The position numbers and the translations under genes were made by a program. A DNA stretch of 48,135 nt, taken from a virus. The stretch spans positions 1 through 48,135 of IMG/VR virus record IMGVR_UViG_3300032326_000080; one strand, given 5' to 3'. A model generated the notes under the pieces. That model was not told where the DNA came from. It made no database searches and saw nothing but the letters and a program-made list of their open reading frames with translations. Positions 47,780 through 48,135 of the stretch are shown piece after piece (position 1 is the stretch's first letter; the number at the start of each line of letters is the position of its first letter).

Positions 47780-48135
47780 ATGCTTTTGACACCAATGTTA
47801 TTAGCATTGTTCTTTTCTTTTATACCCCAAACTAATGCAAACGTAGCACCATGTGATACCTATCAGGTAAACGGTGGAGACCAAGCCTTCTTAATGAATT
47901 TAAATACCCCTCTTAAATGGGGAGAAACAGTATATACAAATAATATTTATGTAAGTCCAAAAGGAACTATTACATTTGGTGCAGGAGATTATACATTTTG
48001 GGACTATCCACCTACTCCGTCTATATCAATTGGATCTTTTGATTATCATGCATTTCCAAATAGTGCAGCAGGTGGATGGAGTCCAGGATGGGGTTATGGA
48101 AATAATTTATATGTTAGATATGGATCTACGGCAAC
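47780..48135 (+). CDS. Secreted protein, N-terminal part, runs off window
   Basis: Open from the ATG at 47780 to the window end (118 codons). MLLTPMLLALFFSFIPQTNA is a signal peptide with a cleavable Ala-Asn-Ala end; upstream in the same frame the DNA encodes a Lys/Arg-rich stretch (KKVKNKRLKIRA) that would make a textbook n-region, but it has no standard start and is closed by a TGA at 47741. A run of six A (47743-47748) after a GTG at 47740 would join the frames if one base shorter. The mature part (GETVYTNNIYVSPKGTITFG) resembles nidogen-like/adhesin beta domains. Its role, probably outside the host membrane, is unknown. Confidence 0.55.
   Translation, partial: MLLTPMLLALFFSFIPQTNANVAPCDTYQVNGGDQAFLMNLNTPLKWGETVYTNNIYVSPKGTITFGAGDYTFWDYPPTPSISIGSFDYHAFPNSAAGGWSPGWGYGNNLYVRYGSTA

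Noticed and set aside
1-48135. tRNA genes, integrase, attachment site, transposon
   Set aside because: I saw no cloverleaf-like sequence, no tyrosine or serine integrase motifs, and no transposase motifs or flanking repeats; weak signals could be missed by eye.

Overview
This window is most of the genome of a tailed, siphovirus-type phage. Every supported gene lies on the + strand, genes are packed with overlaps or gaps of a few bases, and the order runs portal, prohead protease, major capsid, head-tail connectors, major tail protein, frameshifted tail chaperones, a 2652-residue tape measure and a tail-tip block. The DNA is clearly AT-rich. A WhiB-type Fe-S regulator, a class II (B12-dependent) ribonucleotide reductase, a DnaE-type polymerase and apparently leaderless genes point to a low-GC actinobacterial host, possibly a planktonic lineage. 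The host is an inference, not something the sequence states. I see no integrase, CRISPR array, transposase or tRNA, so nothing suggests lysogeny.

Layout. 1-1127: 3' part of nrdJ. 1159-4767: large lectin-like structural protein. 4785-12942: head and neck module ending in the major tail protein. 13030-29429: tail chaperones, tape measure, tail tip and host-contact proteins. 29452-30669: small zinc, HTH and unknown genes leading into replication. 30669-40568: DnaB helicase, primase, a large ssDNA-binding protein, DnaE polymerase, RecA, several PD-(D/E)XK nucleases, zinc proteins and a RuvC-like resolvase. 40576-44630: a 49-residue HTH gene, an Nmad1-like protein, terminase subunits and a Cys-cluster protein. 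44657-46843: small accessory genes, namely a SLOG-like protein, a membrane protein, WhiB and a second, OB-fold SSB. 46908-47683: a beta-rich protein and an M23 endolysin. 47780-48135: start of a secreted protein running off the window.

How the parts work together. RNR supplies dNTPs; helicase, primase, DnaE and two SSBs copy DNA; RecA and the nucleases process intermediates; terminase packages DNA into the HK97-type head. Transcription looks organised by TGnTATAAT-like -10 boxes in front of gene blocks. At three genes the -10 box is exactly 7 nt from the ATG, so the mRNA should begin at the start codon. Three other promoters carry a good -35 (TTGACA or TTGACG). The capsid and major tail genes are each followed by a strong hairpin and then a fresh promoter.

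The most notable observations are the fixed promoter-to-ATG leaderless design, a probable scaffold protein nested in frame inside the protease gene behind a perfect Shine-Dalgarno, a Tudor/KOW-like domain between protease and scaffold, a promoter whose -10 covers the start codon of a 49-residue HTH gene, a degenerate SLOG protein overlapping a membrane-protein gene, and cassette-like repeats in the tape measure. All family assignments come from reading motifs by eye; no database search was run.
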